From assembly GCA_002393095.1 (NCBI GenBank), contig DGII01000038.1, positions 1 to 6,316 of the forward strand: DNA of 6,316 nt. Reading direction: 5' to 3'. Positions within the stretch are counted from its first letter, which is position 1. Each line of letters begins with the position of its first letter. A program made the translations under genes and the position numbers. The stretch comes from Lachnospiraceae bacterium UBA3826. GTDB lineage: Bacteria > Bacillota > Clostridia > Lachnospirales > Lachnospiraceae. Below are positions 5,448 through 6,316 of the stretch, piece by piece. The notes below the pieces were generated by a model. It ran no database searches. It saw only the letters and a list, made by a program, of their open reading frames with translations, and was not told where the DNA came from.

Positions 5448-6316
5448 TTATACGACCGCCATGCTTCGCTCATTGGCGTATTTTTTGATATTGCCCGCTC
5501 CGACGTACTTGGTGTACTTTCCGCCGTCCACCACCACAAGGGTAGGTGCCTGCATTATCTGATATCTTGCGGATAACTCCATATTCTCTTCCGCATCTAT
5601 GAGTATATAATTCTCATTTTTCAGATATTCCTTGGCCAGCTTGCAGTTGGGACATGTCTTGGTGGTGAAGAGATACTTCACATCCTGAGGCGACTCAACA
5701 TCCACCTTCACATCACTGTCATAATCCGAAAGCGTGACAACCGTGCTTATCGGTCTCTTCATGCTGGAATTGGCGATATCATACTCTGTTCTGTTGGCAT
5801 ATTCCTGAAGCTTGCCGTCATTCCAGTTCTGAACAGGTCTATAATAGCCGGTTATACGGCTGTATACTTCGGTAGGCGCTCCGCAGTGAGGACATACATT
5901 CTGCTCACCCGACAGATAGCCATGCTCCTTGCATATAGAATATGTGGGCGACAATGTAAAATACGGAAGCTTGTAATTCTCGGCTATGGTACGTACAAGT
6001 CCCGCAGCCGACTTCCAATCGGGAAGCTTCTCTCCAAGAAATGCATGGAATACGGTTCCCGATGTATATAATGTCTGAAGCTCATCCTGTATATCAAGCG
6101 CATCGAATATATCCGTAGTATAATCCACAGGCAGATGCGATGAATTCGTATAATAAGGTGTATCTCCGGGCTTGCCTGCCGTCTTGATCGAAGGCCACTG
6201 CTTCCTGTCATGCTTGGCAAGTCTGTATGAAGTGCTCTCTGCGGGTGTCGCTTCAAGATTGTACAGATCACCGTACTGCTCCTGATAGTCTGACAGACGG
6301 TTCCTCATATGATTAA
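5448..6316 (-). CDS. nrdD: NrdD, anaerobic ribonucleoside-triphosphate reductase, C-terminal part with fused glutaredoxin-like domain (5' end outside window)
   Basis: NrdD reduces NTPs to dNTPs without oxygen, using a glycyl radical installed by the radical-SAM activase NrdG. The frame is open at 6316 and reads through an internal Met at 6308 (NHMRNRLSDYQ), a conserved interior region, so the N-terminal part is missing. Numbering from that Met: YTNSSHLPV (53-61) and FHAFLGE (87-93) belong to the catalytic barrel; C126, H129, C139 and C142 form the likely zinc site; RITGYY (151-156) holds the radical glycine, G154. In most NrdD proteins the chain ends soon after this glycine. Here it continues about 130 residues, ending in a thioredoxin-fold module: YLFTTKTCPNC (212-222) with redox cysteines C219 and C222, then QAPTLVV (253-259) with the cis-proline P255. 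This module could supply electrons in cis. No nrdG lies between it and pyrF. Confidence 0.94.
   Translation of the reverse strand, partial: NHMRNRLSDYQEQYGDLYNLEATPAESTSYRLAKHDRKQWPSIKTAGKPGDTPYYTNSSHLPVDYTTDIFDALDIQDELQTLYTSGTVFHAFLGEKLPDWKSAAGLVRTIAENYKLPYFTLSPTYSICKEHGYLSGEQNVCPHCGAPTEVYSRITGYYRPVQNWNDGKLQEYANRTEYDIANSSMKRPISTVVTLSDYDSDVKVDVESPQDVKYLFTTKTCPNCKLAKEYLKNENYILIDAEENMELSARYQIMQAPTLVVVDGGKYTKYVGAGNIKKYANERSMAVV

Noticed and set aside
5886..6271. Frames 5886-6071 (plus) and 5984-6271 (minus) within nrdD
   Set aside because: They overlap the conserved catalytic and zinc-site part of nrdD in other frames and show no family features.

Overview
The window is a tightly packed stretch of a bacterial chromosome. 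All seven recognisable genes lie on the minus strand, so transcription runs from position 6316 towards 1. A class III (anaerobic) ribonucleotide reductase points to an anaerobe. Type 2 PyrF, frequent ATA isoleucine codons, strong GGAGG ribosome-binding sites and moderate base composition suggest a Firmicute of the Clostridia, most likely Lachnospiraceae-like. That placement is inferred from protein style; no 16S gene is present.

In the direction of transcription: (1) 6316-5448 holds the 3' part of nrdD, with the glycyl-radical motif, a Cys/His cluster and, unusually, a glutaredoxin/thioredoxin-like CPNC domain fused at the C-terminus. (2) 5447-5327 is the only real intergenic gap (121 bp). 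It holds a 10-bp stem-loop, an outer helix, two very short ORFs and no convincing promoter or T-tract terminator. (3) 5326-4397 is pyrF and 4368-3673 is pyrE, the last two steps of de novo UMP synthesis. (4) 3680-3363 encodes a small three-helix membrane protein whose start overlaps the end of pyrE. (5) 3382-1322 encodes a 686-residue protein with an M29-type aminopeptidase metal site in its C-terminal part and a long N-terminal extension; its start overlaps the membrane gene. (6) 1297-782 is purE. (7) 773-1 is the first three quarters of purM, cut by the window edge.

From pyrF to purM the genes are separated by 28 bp or less, or overlap, so they probably form one transcript. It would join the end of pyrimidine synthesis to mid-pathway purine synthesis (PurE makes CAIR, PurM makes its precursor AIR), with a membrane protein and a peptidase between. 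With nrdD upstream, the whole segment is themed on making nucleotides and deoxynucleotides. No mobile element, CRISPR array, tRNA or rRNA was seen. The points most worth a second look are the NrdD-redox fusion, the membrane protein/long aminopeptidase pair inside a nucleotide operon, and the possible RNA control element before pyrF.
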